37,384 nucleotides of DNA from Piscinibacter caeni (GTDB taxonomy: Bacteria; Pseudomonadota; Gammaproteobacteria; Burkholderiales; Burkholderiaceae_C): positions 1-37,384 of the forward strand of contig KZ836126.1 in the NCBI GenBank assembly GCA_003265685.1, written 5' to 3'. Under the pieces are notes generated by a model. The model did not search any database and was not told the origin of the DNA. It saw only the letters and a list, made by a program, of their open reading frames with translations. The first letter of the stretch is position 1. Every line of letters starts with the position of its first letter. Positions 17,033 to 26,141 of the stretch are shown one piece after another. The position numbers and the translations under genes were made by a program.

Positions 17033-19297
17033 GTGAACGACTCGCTCAAGCTCGCCTTCGACCGGCTGTTCGACGAGGCGGTGAAGGTCCGCATCAAGCT
17101 GTTCAGCCTGTCCATCCGCGGCATCGAGGTCAGCCAGGCCACGCAGTACCACGATGCCGCTGCGCACCTCACCGACCCGGCCGACCGCGGCCCGGACAAC
17201 TCGATCCCGCTGATCGCCGGCAAGTCGGCGCTGGTGCGGGTCTACGTGGGCCACTACGAGACCGACCTGCCGGGCGTGACGGGCACGCTGACGGTCGCGC
17301 GCCCCGGCCTCGACGGACGCTGGACGCCGCTGGCCAGCCCGGCGGCGCTCGGGTCCGCCAGCGTGACCGCGCGCGCCGCGCCCGCCTACGCCGACGAACG
17401 CGGGCGCCTGTCGTGGACGCTGAACTTCCGCCTGCCGGCCTGGCTGGTGCGCGGCCGCCTGCGGCTGACCGCGCAGGTCAGCGCACCGGACGGACGCAGC
17501 GACACGATGACGGTCGACGTCACCGCGGGCCTGCTGCAGACGCTGCGCGTGCGCGGCATCCCGATCCGCTACCAGGGCCCGGACAACGCCGGCAACCCGA
17601 TCAGCCTGGCGCGCCCGACGCTGGGTGACTTCGCCCTCACCGCCGGCGACGCGGTGGCGATGTTTCCGGTCGCGGACCAGCCCGACATCACGCTGACCGG
17701 CGACTTCAACTGGTTCGCGCCGCTCGACGGCGCGCCGGACCCCAAGGACCCCGGCGGCTGCGCGCCGAGCTGGAACGCGCTGCTGTACTGGCTCAACCTG
17801 ATGAAGACGGCCGACGGCAACCGCAGCGACCGCATCTACTACGGGCTGCTGCCCGGCGGCACGCCGATCGGCTTCAACAACGGCTGCGGCGGCAACGGCG
17901 GCGTCGGTGCCGGCCTGGTGGGCGACTCGGCGCCGTTCGCGCACGAATGCGGCCACGTGCTGGGTTTCGGCCACGCCCCCTGCGGCCTGACCGACGGCGA
18001 CCCGAACGACCCGGCCTACCCGGCCTACGAGCCCTACGACACGCCGACCGCGCGCATGGCCTCGATCGGCGAGTACGGGCTCGACACGCGCGGCCCCTCA
18101 GTGCTCTCGCCGAACACGGTGCGCGACTTCATGTCCTACTGCGGCCCCGGCTGGATCGGGCCGTACCACTACCGGGCGCTGCTGCAGCACGCGCTGCTCG
18201 ACCCGCGCCGCGTCGAGGAACGCGGGCCGCGCCTGCCCGACTGGGTCAACGACCGCTTCCTGCCGGAGCTCGACCTGCCGCGCCCCGGCCCGGTGGAGAT
18301 CGACCCGCGACTGATCCGCACCGGGCCGTCCGCGCCGCAGCGTCTCCTGACCGTCAGCGCGCTGATGCGCAACGGCCGGCTCGAGCGCGCCGACCTGCTG
18401 CGCCTGCCCACACGCCCGGCCGCGCTCGGGCCGGTGCTGCCCGGCAGCCTGGTCGAGCTGATCGATGCCAACGGCGAACTGCTCGACCGGGCCCGGCTGC
18501 GCCGCGTGCCGCTGTTCGGCGGCTGCCGCTGCGGCTGCGGCGGCGCGGCCGGCGCGCAGGACGACCCCGGCTTCGAGACCGGCCTGGTGCAGGCGGTGCT
18601 GCCCGATCGCGACGACATCGCGTCGGTGCGCCTGGTGCGCGACGGCCAGCCGCTGTGGACCCGCGACGGCGGCGACGGCCCGCCGCGCATCGGCGGGCTC
18701 TCGGCCACGATCGAGGGAGACAACCTGGTCGCCGGCTGGTGGATCGAGCCGGCGGGCAACGCCTTCGGCGCGCCGCTGCAGGTGCTGCTGCGCGGCTCGA
18801 GCGACGACGGCGCCGACTGGCAGGTGCTCTGGTTCGGCCCGCCGCTGGACGAGGTGCCGCCCACCGGCGCGACGGTGTCGCTCGCCGGCGTGCGGCCCGG
18901 CCGGCTGCTCGTGCAGGCCGTCGCCTGCGACGGCTTCCACACGGCGGTCAGCGAATCGGTCGAGGTCGAGGTGCCTGCGCGGGCGCCGACGGCCCTGATC
19001 CTGTGGCCGCGCGACGGCGGCAGCGTGCGCTGCGGCGAGCCCGTGGTGCTGCGCGGCATGGCGGTCGCCGCCGACGGCTCGCGGCTGCCCGGCGACGCGC
19101 TGGCGTGGGAGCTGGACGGCCGCCGCATCGGCACCGGCCACGAGCTGGAAGGCGAACTCGGCGGCTGGGAGGGCGAGCACCGCGTCGTGCTGCGCGCGCG
19201 CGACGGCCAGGGCGAGGCGGTCGCTGAAGCGGTCTTCACGGCCACCTGCTCCGGCGAGCCGCCGCGCCGGCTGCACGGCAGCGGCGACGCCGGCTGA
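17033..19297 (+). CDS. Metzincin-type zinc metalloprotease with C-terminal beta-sandwich domains
   Basis: A 754-residue protein with GTG start 17033 behind AGGAGGTCCGTC. The zinc site is HECGHVLGFGH (H304, E305, H308, H314, with the metzincin glycine G311). A Met-turn follows in DFMSYCGPGW (M367), a combination typical of metzincins, so an active endopeptidase is expected. The first 290 residues include an Ig-like stretch (SALVRVYVGHYETDLPGVTG). After the catalytic domain come a Cys-rich loop (GGCRCGCGG, near 500) and Ig/fibronectin-like regions to the end. No Sec or Tat signal, transmembrane segment, RTX repeat or type I signal is visible, so the export route is unclear. Cys at position 306 inside the zinc helix is unusual. 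The gene sits beside two RTX genes and its stop is 3 nt from the convergent SDR stop. I cannot assign it to a named peptidase family with confidence. Confidence 0.8.
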   Translation: MNDSLKLAFDRLFDEAVKVRIKLFSLSIRGIEVSQATQYHDAAAHLTDPADRGPDNSIPLIAGKSALVRVYVGHYETDLPGVTGTLTVARPGLDGRWTPLASPAALGSASVTARAAPAYADERGRLSWTLNFRLPAWLVRGRLRLTAQVSAPDGRSDTMTVDVTAGLLQTLRVRGIPIRYQGPDNAGNPISLARPTLGDFALTAGDAVAMFPVADQPDITLTGDFNWFAPLDGAPDPKDPGGCAPSWNALLYWLNLMKTADGNRSDRIYYGLLPGGTPIGFNNGCGGNGGVGAGLVGDSAPFAHECGHVLGFGHAPCGLTDGDPNDPAYPAYEPYDTPTARMASIGEYGLDTRGPSVLSPNTVRDFMSYCGPGWIGPYHYRALLQHALLDPRRVEERGPRLPDWVNDRFLPELDLPRPGPVEIDPRLIRTGPSAPQRLLTVSALMRNGRLERADLLRLPTRPAALGPVLPGSLVELIDANGELLDRARLRRVPLFGGCRCGCGGAAGAQDDPGFETGLVQAVLPDRDDIASVRLVRDGQPLWTRDGGDGPPRIGGLSATIEGDNLVAGWWIEPAGNAFGAPLQVLLRGSSDDGADWQVLWFGPPLDEVPPTGATVSLAGVRPGRLLVQAVACDGFHTAVSESVEVEVPARAPTALILWPRDGGSVRCGEPVVLRGMAVAADGSRLPGDALAWELDGRRIGTGHELEGELGGWEGEHRVVLRARDGQGEAVAEAVFTATCSGEPPRRLHGSGDAG

Positions 19298-19300
19298 ACG

Positions 19301-20053
19301 TTAGTAAGTTGCCCGCCCGCCCGAGAGGTCGAACACCGCGCCGGTGGAGAACGAGCAGTCGTCCGAGGCCAGCCAGGCGATCAGCGCCGCGGCCTCGTGC
19401 ACCTGCAGGAAGCGGCCCATCGGGATCTTCGACAGCATGAACGCGATGTGCTGTTCCGACATCTGGTCGAAGATCGCCGTCTTCGCGGCGGCCGGCGTGA
19501 CCGCGTTGACCAGCACGCCGCGCGTGGCCGTCTCCTTGGCGAGCGACTTGGTCAGCGCGATCAGCCCGGCCTTGCTCGCGCTGTAGTGCGAGGCGTTCGG
19601 GTTGCCTTCCTTGCCGGCGATCGACGCGATGTTGACGATGCGGCCCCAGCCGCGCTGCAGCATGTGCGGCACCACCGAGCGGCAGGTCAGATAGGGCGCG
19701 ACGAGGTTCACCTCGAGCACCCGGCGCCACACCTCGGGCGCCAGCTCCCAGGTGGTGCCGTTGCCGCCGGTGATGCCGGCGTTGTTGACCAGGATGTCGA
19801 TGCGCCCGTGCGCGCGCAGCGCCGCACCGGTGGCGGCCTCGACGGCGAGCTCGTCGGTCAGCTCGACGGTGTGCGCGTCCACCGTGCCGAGCGCCGCGAG
19901 CGCCTCGCGCGCCTGCTGCAGCAGCGGCGCATCGACGTCCCACAGCACGACGCTGGCCCCCGAGAGCAGCATGCGCTCGGCCACCGCGTAGCCGATGCCC
20001 TGCGCGCCGCCGGTGACGACGGCGACGCGACCGTTCAGGTCGATCTGGTTCAC
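19301..20053 (-). CDS. Short-chain dehydrogenase/reductase of the sugar-acid locus
   Basis: A 250-residue classical SDR. The cofactor loop is TGGAQGIG (14-21) and D39 at the end of strand 2 (LWDVD) suggests NAD(H) preference. NNAG lies at 90-93, and the catalytic residues are S144, Y157 and K161 (YSASK). The C-terminal region reads TPAAAKTAIFDQM and ends in FDLSGGRATY. Such SDRs in sugar-acid operons oxidise hydroxyls of 2-keto-3-deoxy acids or related polyols; the exact substrate is not readable and general 3-oxoacyl-ACP reductase names would be misleading. The start is GTG 20053, which overlaps the denD stop (GTGA). It is the last gene of a four-gene leftward operon with gntR, otnI and denD. 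It ends 3 nt from the metalloprotease stop. Confidence 0.85.
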   Translation of the reverse strand: MNQIDLNGRVAVVTGGAQGIGYAVAERMLLSGASVVLWDVDAPLLQQAREALAALGTVDAHTVELTDELAVEAATGAALRAHGRIDILVNNAGITGGNGTTWELAPEVWRRVLEVNLVAPYLTCRSVVPHMLQRGWGRIVNIASIAGKEGNPNASHYSASKAGLIALTKSLAKETATRGVLVNAVTPAAAKTAIFDQMSEQHIAFMLSKIPMGRFLQVHEAAALIAWLASDDCSFSTGAVFDLSGGRATY

Positions 20054-21051
20054 TTCAGTCCTGCCAGCGCGGCGGTGTTGCCGGCCCGCTCGCAGTCGGC
20101 GATGTACTGCCGCACGATGTCGGCGAAGCTCTCGTCGGGCTTCAGCCCGAGGGCGGCGGCGCGCTGCGCGCTGGCGCCCTGGGGCCAGTTGGCCACGATG
20201 CCGGCGATGCGCTCGTCGCGCTCGAAGCGCACGCGGGCACGCACCGCGGTGCCGGCCACCTGCTCGAGCGCCTCGAGCATCTCGCCCACGCGCACGTTCA
20301 GCGCCGGCAGGTTCAGCGCGGTGCGGCCGCCGTAGGCCTCGCGGCTGGCCTCGTAGACGGCGATCAGCGCGTCGACCGTGCGCGCCGGCGACGCGACCGG
20401 GTGCGAGACATCGGCCGGGACCGGGCAGATCGCCGTCTCGCCGGCGAGCGGCTCGCGGATGATGCCGCTGAAGAAGGACGAGGCCGCGCCGTTCGGCCGC
20501 CCCGGGCGCACGGTGACGGTCATCAGCCGCGCGCTGCGGCCGTCGAGATAGCCCTTGCGCGTGTAGTCGGCGACCAGGTGCTCGCAGATCAGCTTGTGCG
20601 TGCCGTAGCTGGTCTGCGGCGCCGGCAGCGTGGTGTCGGTGACGATGGCCGGCAGCGGCACCGCTGGATCCGGCCCGAACACCGCCACCGAGCTGCTGAA
20701 CACGAAACGCGGAACCTGGCCGGCACGGCGGAAGCCGTCGAGCAGCGCACGTGTCGAGTCGAGGTTGGAACGCAGGCCGAGCTCGAAGTCGAGCTCGCAT
20801 TCGCCGGAGACGGCCGAGGCGAGGTGGAACACGCCGCCGAAGCCCTCGCCGCCCAGGCCCGCGGCCTGCTCGAGCAGCGCCCCGGTGCGCGCCTCGACGC
20901 GCGGGTCGGCCAGCAGGTCCGCCGGCGGCGCGAACTGGTCGGCCAGCACCAAGCGCTCGAGCGGGCGCCCGGCCAGCGTGCCGCGCGCGAGCAGCGTGCG
21001 CGCCAGGCGCGCGCCGACGAAACCGGCGCCGCCGGTGATCAGGAGCTTCAT
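20050..21051 (-). CDS. denD: D-erythronate dehydrogenase-like extended SDR
   Basis: A 333-residue extended SDR starting [17 protein letters not shown], with the glycine motif at 7-13. It has [26 protein letters not shown], the catalytic pair Y149 and K153 in TSYGTHK, and [20 protein letters not shown]. The length and the SAVSGECE and [14 protein letters not shown] signatures match DenD, which oxidises D-erythronate to 2-oxo-D-erythronate with NAD+. The next gene upstream is an OtnI-type isomerase, as in described erythronate clusters, which supports the call. The ATG overlaps the otnI stop by 4 nt and its own stop overlaps the SDR start by 4 nt. The pathway's kinase and aldolase are not nearby, so the true substrate could be a different aldonate. 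Confidence 0.82.
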   Translation of the reverse strand: MKLLITGGAGFVGARLARTLLARGTLAGRPLERLVLADQFAPPADLLADPRVEARTGALLEQAAGLGGEGFGGVFHLASAVSGECELDFELGLRSNLDSTRALLDGFRRAGQVPRFVFSSSVAVFGPDPAVPLPAIVTDTTLPAPQTSYGTHKLICEHLVADYTRKGYLDGRSARLMTVTVRPGRPNGAASSFFSGIIREPLAGETAICPVPADVSHPVASPARTVDALIAVYEASREAYGGRTALNLPALNVRVGEMLEALEQVAGTAVRARVRFERDERIAGIVANWPQGASAQRAAALGLKPDESFADIVRQYIADCERAGNTAALAGLK

Positions 21052-21848
21052 GGGGTCTGACGTCGGTAGGGTTGGAACCAGCCGAGCCCGGCCGAGGTGC
21101 CGGCCCGCGGCCGGTACTCGGCGCCGATGTGGCCGGCGTAGCCGAGTTCGTCGATCAGCGCGAACAGGTAGGAGTAGTTCACTTCGCCGCGGTCGGGCTC
21201 GTGGCGTTCGGGCACGCCGGCGATCTGCAGGTGGCCGACGCGGCCCTTGCCGAGTGGGTTCTGCAGGTAGTGCCGCAGCTTCATCGCCAGGTCGCCCTCG
21301 ACGATCTGGCAGTGGTACAGGTCCATCTGCACCTTCAGGTTGGGCGCGCCGACCTCGGCCACCACCGCATGCGCCTCGTCCTGCCGGTTCAGGAAGAAGC
21401 CGGGGATGTCGCGGGTGTTGATCGGCTCGATCAGGAACTGCAGCGCCGGCGCCTGGGCCGCGGCCCAGGCGAGGCGCTCGACGTAGGTGGCGCGCAGCGC
21501 GGCGCGTTCCACGCCGGGCGGCGCGAGCCCGGCCATCACGTGCACGCGCGGGCAGCCGAGGGCCTGCGCGTACTCGACGGCGAGCGCGATGCCGCAGCGG
21601 AACTCGTCCTCGCGCCCGGGCAGGCAGGCCAGGCCGCGCTCGCCCTTCGCCCGATCGCCCGGCGGGGCGTTGAACAGCACCTGCTGCAGGCCGTGCGCGG
21701 CCAGCCGCGCGGCGATCTCGCCGGCCGGGTGCTCGTAGGGGAACAGGTACTCGACCGCGTCGAAGCCATCCGCCGCAGCGGCGGCGAAGCGCTCGAGGAA
21801 GCCGTGCTCGCCGTACATCATCGACAGGTTGGCGGCGAACCGCGGCAT
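21048..21848 (-). CDS. otnI: 2-oxo-tetronate isomerase / hydroxypyruvate isomerase family protein
   Basis: A 266-residue TIM-barrel protein of the Hyi/OtnI family: [20 protein letters not shown] at the start, [43 protein letters not shown] and [10 protein letters not shown]141, D176, Q208 and E244 occupy the places of the divalent-metal ligands of E. coli Hyi. OtnI interconverts 2-oxo- and 3-oxo-tetronates after DenD or LtnD; hydroxypyruvate isomerase activity is also possible. The ATG at 21848 overlaps the regulator's stop by one base (TGATG). A GTG three bases upstream is an equally plausible start and would give GTGA coupling. The position between gntR and denD favours a tetronate or related sugar-acid role. 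Confidence 0.8.
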   Translation of the reverse strand: MPRFAANLSMMYGEHGFLERFAAAAADGFDAVEYLFPYEHPAGEIAARLAAHGLQQVLFNAPPGDRAKGERGLACLPGREDEFRCGIALAVEYAQALGCPRVHVMAGLAPPGVERAALRATYVERLAWAAAQAPALQFLIEPINTRDIPGFFLNRQDEAHAVVAEVGAPNLKVQMDLYHCQIVEGDLAMKLRHYLQNPLGKGRVGHLQIAGVPERHEPDRGEVNYSYLFALIDELGYAGHIGAEYRPRAGTSAGLGWFQPYRRQTP

Positions 21849-22624
21849 CACCGCCTCCGCGCCTTGCGGGTGATCACCCCGCCCTCCTCGAGGCGGCGCT
21901 CGCCCTGCAGGATGTGCTCGGTGGCGTGGCGGCGCGCGGCGACGGCGTCGTGCACGGCGATCGCCTCGACGATCGCGCGGTGCTCGCGCCGCACCTGCTC
22001 CATGAAGTCGCGCCGGCGCGCCTCGTTGCCGCGCGTGATGCGCATGCCCTCGCGCAGGTACTGCTCGAGGAAGCCGAGCAGGCGGCTGAACTGCGGGTTG
22101 CCGGTGGCCTCGCCGATGGCGCGGTGGAAGGCCAGGTCCTCGGCCACGCCGTCGCGGCCCTCGGCCACGGCGCGGTCGATCGCGGCGAGCGCGCGCTTCA
22201 GGCCAGCCACCTGGGCGCGCGTGGCGCGCTGCGCGGCCAGCGCGGCGATCTCGCCCTCCAGCACGCGGCGCACCTCGACCACGTGCACCACGGCCTCGAC
22301 CGACTCGAGCACGGACGGGTCGAAGGCGAGCGGCTGGTTCTCGTCGGGCTCGACGACGAACACCCCCGAGCCCTGGCGCGACTGCAGCATGCCGCGCGAC
22401 TTGAGCTGGTGCACCGCCTCGCGCACCACGGTGCGCGAGACGCCGTGCGCGGCGGCGAGCTGGGCCTCGGTGGGCAGCCGGTCGCCCGGGCGCAGCGCCC
22501 CGCCCTCGACCTGCGCGGCCAGCAGCGCGGCGAGCCGGTCCGACAGGCGCTCGGCCACCAGCCGCCCGGGCGGCGCGGCGGCCCGGCGCGGCGGCTGCGG
22601 GACGAGGCCGATTGACATGGTCAT
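21848..22624 (-). CDS. GntR-family regulator, FCD (FadR-type) subfamily
   Basis: A 258-residue regulator. The winged helix spans about 22-92 ([20 protein letters not shown], then [20 protein letters not shown] and QGSGVFVV). The FCD effector domain follows, with metal-binding [17 protein letters not shown] and later EHRAIVEAI and RRHATEHIL histidines. FCD regulators of sugar-acid operons are usually repressors released by a pathway intermediate. It is the first gene of the leftward operon and is divergent from the importer operon, with 67 bp between starts, so it probably controls both. Two in-frame ATGs, 22624 and 22618, are possible starts. There is no good Shine-Dalgarno before either, and a -10-like TATGAT lies so close that the mRNA may be leaderless. 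Confidence 0.87.
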   Translation of the reverse strand: MTMSIGLVPQPPRRAAAPPGRLVAERLSDRLAALLAAQVEGGALRPGDRLPTEAQLAAAHGVSRTVVREAVHQLKSRGMLQSRQGSGVFVVEPDENQPLAFDPSVLESVEAVVHVVEVRRVLEGEIAALAAQRATRAQVAGLKRALAAIDRAVAEGRDGVAEDLAFHRAIGEATGNPQFSRLLGFLEQYLREGMRITRGNEARRRDFMEQVRREHRAIVEAIAVHDAVAARRHATEHILQGERRLEEGGVITRKARRR

Positions 22625-22626
22625 CA

Positions 22627-22640
22627 GGTTATCATACAAG
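22627..22640. promoter_or_regulatory. Candidate GntR operator / promoter in the divergent region
   Basis: The AT-rich GGTTATCATACAAG stands out in GC-rich surroundings and lies between the two divergent operons. Read on the minus strand it contains ACTTGTAT, which matches half of the Bacillus subtilis gnt operator ATACTTGTATACAAGTAT, and TATGAT (22636-22631), one mismatch from a -10 box, only 6 nt before the regulator's ATG at 22624. I found no -35 at normal spacing. Autoregulation and control of the importer operon are inferred. Confidence 0.55.
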
Positions 22641-22691
22641 TTTGGCTCTCCACAACGGCTTTCGCGGGCAAGCGAATCAGGGCAACGTCGT

Positions 22692-23768
<1,077 letters not shown>

Positions 23769-23811
23769 CCCCCCACACGCTCCCCACACGCCCACGACAG
23801 GAGACAAGCCC

Positions 23812-25131
23812 ATGGACAACTTCAACCGCCGCCGCTTCCTCGAAGGCGCTGCCGCCACCACCGCGCTCGGCGCCGGCACGATCTGGGCGCCTGCCGTGCA
23901 CGCGCAGTCCGCCCCCGCCTACAAGCCCGAGGCGGGCGCCAAGCTGCGCGTGCTGCGCTGGAGCCGCTTCGTGCAGGGCGACATCGACCAGTACATGAAG
24001 AACGTCGCCGCGTTCACCGCCAAGACCGGCGTCGAGGTGCGGGTCGACAACGAGGGCTGGGAGGACGTGCGGCCCAAGGCCGCGGTGGCCGCCAACACCG
24101 GCGCCGGGCCCGACATCATCCTGTCGACCAACGACGACGCCAACCTCTACCCCGAGAAGCTGCTCGACGTCACCGACCTGTGCGAGTACCTGGGCCGCAA
24201 GTACGGCGGCTGGTATCCGGCCTGCGAGGCCTACCTGCGCCCGGACGGCAAGAACTGGATCGGCGTGGCGCTGGGCGCGGCCGGTGCGATGCTGGTGTAC
24301 CGCCAGAGCCACGTGAAGGCGGCCGGCTTCGACACCTTCCCGAAGGACACCGCCGGCTTCCTGAAGCTGCTTCAGGGCCTGAAGGCCAAGGGCACGCCGG
24401 CCGGCATGGCGCTGGGCAACGCCACCGGCGACGGGCTGTGGTGCAACTGGCTGATCTGGTCGCACGGCGCCATGCTGGTCGACAAGGACAACAAGGTCGT
24501 GATCGACAGCCCCGAGACGCTCAAGGCGCTCGAGTACGCCAAGGAGATGTACGCCACCTTCGTGCCCGGCACGCTCTCGTGGCTCGACCCGAACAACAAC
24601 AAGGCCTTCCTCGACGGCCAGGTGAGCCTCACGAACAACGGCATCTCGATCTACTACGCCGCCAAGAATTCGAAGGACGAGAAGATCGCGGCGATGAAGG
24701 AGGACATCCACCACGCCAACTACCCCATCGGGCCGGTGGGGGTGCCGACGGAGTCGCACCTGTTCTTCAACCAGATGATCATGAAGTACACCAAGTACCC
24801 GCAGGCGGCCAAGGAGTTCCTGCGCTTCATGATGGAGCAGGAGCAGTTCGACCCCTGGCTGCAGGCGGCCGGCGGCTACATCGCCCACCCGCTGGATGCC
24901 TACTCCAAGAGCGCGGTCTGGACGGTGGACCCGAAGCACACGCCCTACCGCGACTGCGTGAAGAACATGCGGCCGGCCGGTTATGCCGGCAAGCTCGGCT
25001 ACGCCTCCGCCGGCGCCGGCGCGGACTTCATCGTCGTCAACATGGTGGCCGAGGCGGCGAGCGGCTCGAAGACGCCGAAGGAAGCGGCCGAACGCGCCCA
25101 GAAGCGCGCCGAGCGCTACTACAAGGTCTGA
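23812..25131 (+). CDS. Extracellular solute-binding protein of the MalFGK/Ugp-type importer (Tat signal)
   Basis: A 439-residue periplasmic binding protein behind CAGGAGACAAGCCC. The start NRRRFLEGAAATTALGAG is a twin-arginine (Tat) signal, with cleavage probably after VHAQS. The mature part follows the family 1 (maltose/glycerol-phosphate) binding fold: LRVLRWSRFVQGDIDQYMKN, NTGAGPDIILSTNDDANLYP, LYRQ-like AGAMLVYRQSHVKAAGFDTF, then GLWCNWLIWSHGAM and GPVGVPTESHLFF. The ligand is presumably a sugar, polyol or sugar acid catabolised by the neighbouring enzymes. It is separated from its permeases by a 104-bp repeat-like region able to form hairpins. Tat export suggests folding before export, as for many such proteins in Burkholderiales. 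Confidence 0.9.
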   Translation: MDNFNRRRFLEGAAATTALGAGTIWAPAVHAQSAPAYKPEAGAKLRVLRWSRFVQGDIDQYMKNVAAFTAKTGVEVRVDNEGWEDVRPKAAVAANTGAGPDIILSTNDDANLYPEKLLDVTDLCEYLGRKYGGWYPACEAYLRPDGKNWIGVALGAAGAMLVYRQSHVKAAGFDTFPKDTAGFLKLLQGLKAKGTPAGMALGNATGDGLWCNWLIWSHGAMLVDKDNKVVIDSPETLKALEYAKEMYATFVPGTLSWLDPNNNKAFLDGQVSLTNNGISIYYAAKNSKDEKIAAMKEDIHHANYPIGPVGVPTESHLFFNQMIMKYTKYPQAAKEFLRFMMEQEQFDPWLQAAGGYIAHPLDAYSKSAVWTVDPKHTPYRDCVKNMRPAGYAGKLGYASAGAGADFIVVNMVAEAASGSKTPKEAAERAQKRAERYYKV

Positions 25132-25235
25132 GCTTGGCCCCCCCCCGAAGCGCCTTCGGCGCTCCCCCCCGGGGGGGCGCCGCCAGCGGACCGGCAAAGC
25201 CGGATCCGCGGCGACCGCTTGGAAGCTTCTGATCG
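25132..25235. repeat. Intergenic C/G-tract repeat with stem-loops between binding protein and permease genes
   Basis: This region contains three strong inverted repeats. AGCGCC-TTC-GGCGCT lies at 25149-25163. Seven C's facing seven G's occupy 25164-25177, extended by GGCG/CGCC at 25158-25161 and 25178-25181. CGGACCGGC-AAA-GCCGG-A-TCCG lies at 25187-25208, with one bulged A. This arrangement resembles a family of dispersed intergenic repeats I associate with Comamonadaceae and relatives; that identification is from memory and needs a genome search. Position after the binding-protein gene parallels the REP elements between malE and malF in E. coli, where hairpins stabilise the upstream mRNA. 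Confidence 0.65.
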
Positions 25236-26141
25236 ATGTCCCTTCTGTCGCGCCTCCAGAACAGCCGCAACGCGCTCGGCCTGGTGTTCATGCTGCCGGC
25301 CGCGGTGCTGTTGCTGCTGTTCCTCACCTACCCGCTCGGCCTGGGTACCTGGCTCGGTTTCACCGATGCCAAGGTGGGCCGCGGCGGGCAGTGGATCGGG
25401 CTGGAGAACTTCGCCTTCCTGGTGGGCGACTCGGTCACGCAGCTGGCGCTGTTCAACACGCTGTTCTACACGGTGGTGGCGAGCCTGCTGAAGTTCGGCC
25501 TCGGCCTCTGGCTCGCGCTGCTGCTGAACAAGAACCTGCCGTTCAAGAGCTTCTTCCGCGCCATCGTGCTGCTGCCGTGGATCGTGCCGACCGCGCTGTC
25601 GGCCATCGCCTTCTGGTGGATCTACGACGCGCAGTTCTCGGTGATCAGCTGGGTGCTCGTGAAGCTCGGCCTGATCGACCGCTACATCGACTTCCTCGGC
25701 GACCCGTGGAACGCGCGGCTGTCGACCATCGCCGCCAACGTGTGGCGCGGCGTGCCGTTCGTGGCCATCTCGCTGCTGGCCGGGCTGCAGACCATCTCGC
25801 CCTCGTACTACGAGGCCTCGGCGATCGACGGCGCCACGCCCTGGCAGCAGTTCCGCCACGTCACGCTGCCGCTGCTCTCGCCGATCATCGCGGTGGTGAT
25901 GACCTTCTCGGTGCTGTTCACCTTCACCGACTTCCAGCTCATCTACGTGCTGACGCGCGGCGGCCCGCTGAACGCCACCCACCTGATGGCCACGCTGGCG
26001 TTCCAGCGCGCGGTGCCCGGCGGCGCGCTCGGCGAGGGCGCGGCGCTGGCCACGCTGATGGTGCCGTTCCTGCTGGCGGCCATCATGTTCAGCTACTTCG
26101 GCCTGCAGCGGCGGGCCTGGCAGCAAGGCGGTGACAAGTGA
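25236..26141 (+). CDS. Sugar ABC importer permease, MalF/UgpA type
   Basis: A 301-residue inner-membrane protein with six hydrophobic segments, beginning LGLVFMLPAAVLLLLFLTYP. The EAA loop that contacts the ATPase reads EASAIDGATPWQQFRHVTLP near 200. It pairs with the permease encoded immediately downstream and with the ATPase at 22692. The ATG at 25236 lacks a strong Shine-Dalgarno but follows GGAAGCTTCTGATCG. The stop overlaps the start of the next gene (GTGA). The hairpin-rich gap before it probably lowers permease expression relative to the binding protein. Confidence 0.9.
   Translation: MSLLSRLQNSRNALGLVFMLPAAVLLLLFLTYPLGLGTWLGFTDAKVGRGGQWIGLENFAFLVGDSVTQLALFNTLFYTVVASLLKFGLGLWLALLLNKNLPFKSFFRAIVLLPWIVPTALSAIAFWWIYDAQFSVISWVLVKLGLIDRYIDFLGDPWNARLSTIAANVWRGVPFVAISLLAGLQTISPSYYEASAIDGATPWQQFRHVTLPLLSPIIAVVMTFSVLFTFTDFQLIYVLTRGGPLNATHLMATLAFQRAVPGGALGEGAALATLMVPFLLAAIMFSYFGLQRRAWQQGGDK

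Noticed and set aside
21849-21851. GTG as the definite otnI start
   Set aside because: Equally plausible but not distinguishable from the ATG three bases later; the ATG was used.
25164-25177. C7/G7 block as a rho-independent terminator
   Set aside because: No U tract follows, and the downstream permease genes need read-through for the importer to be made; treated as a repeat/processing element.
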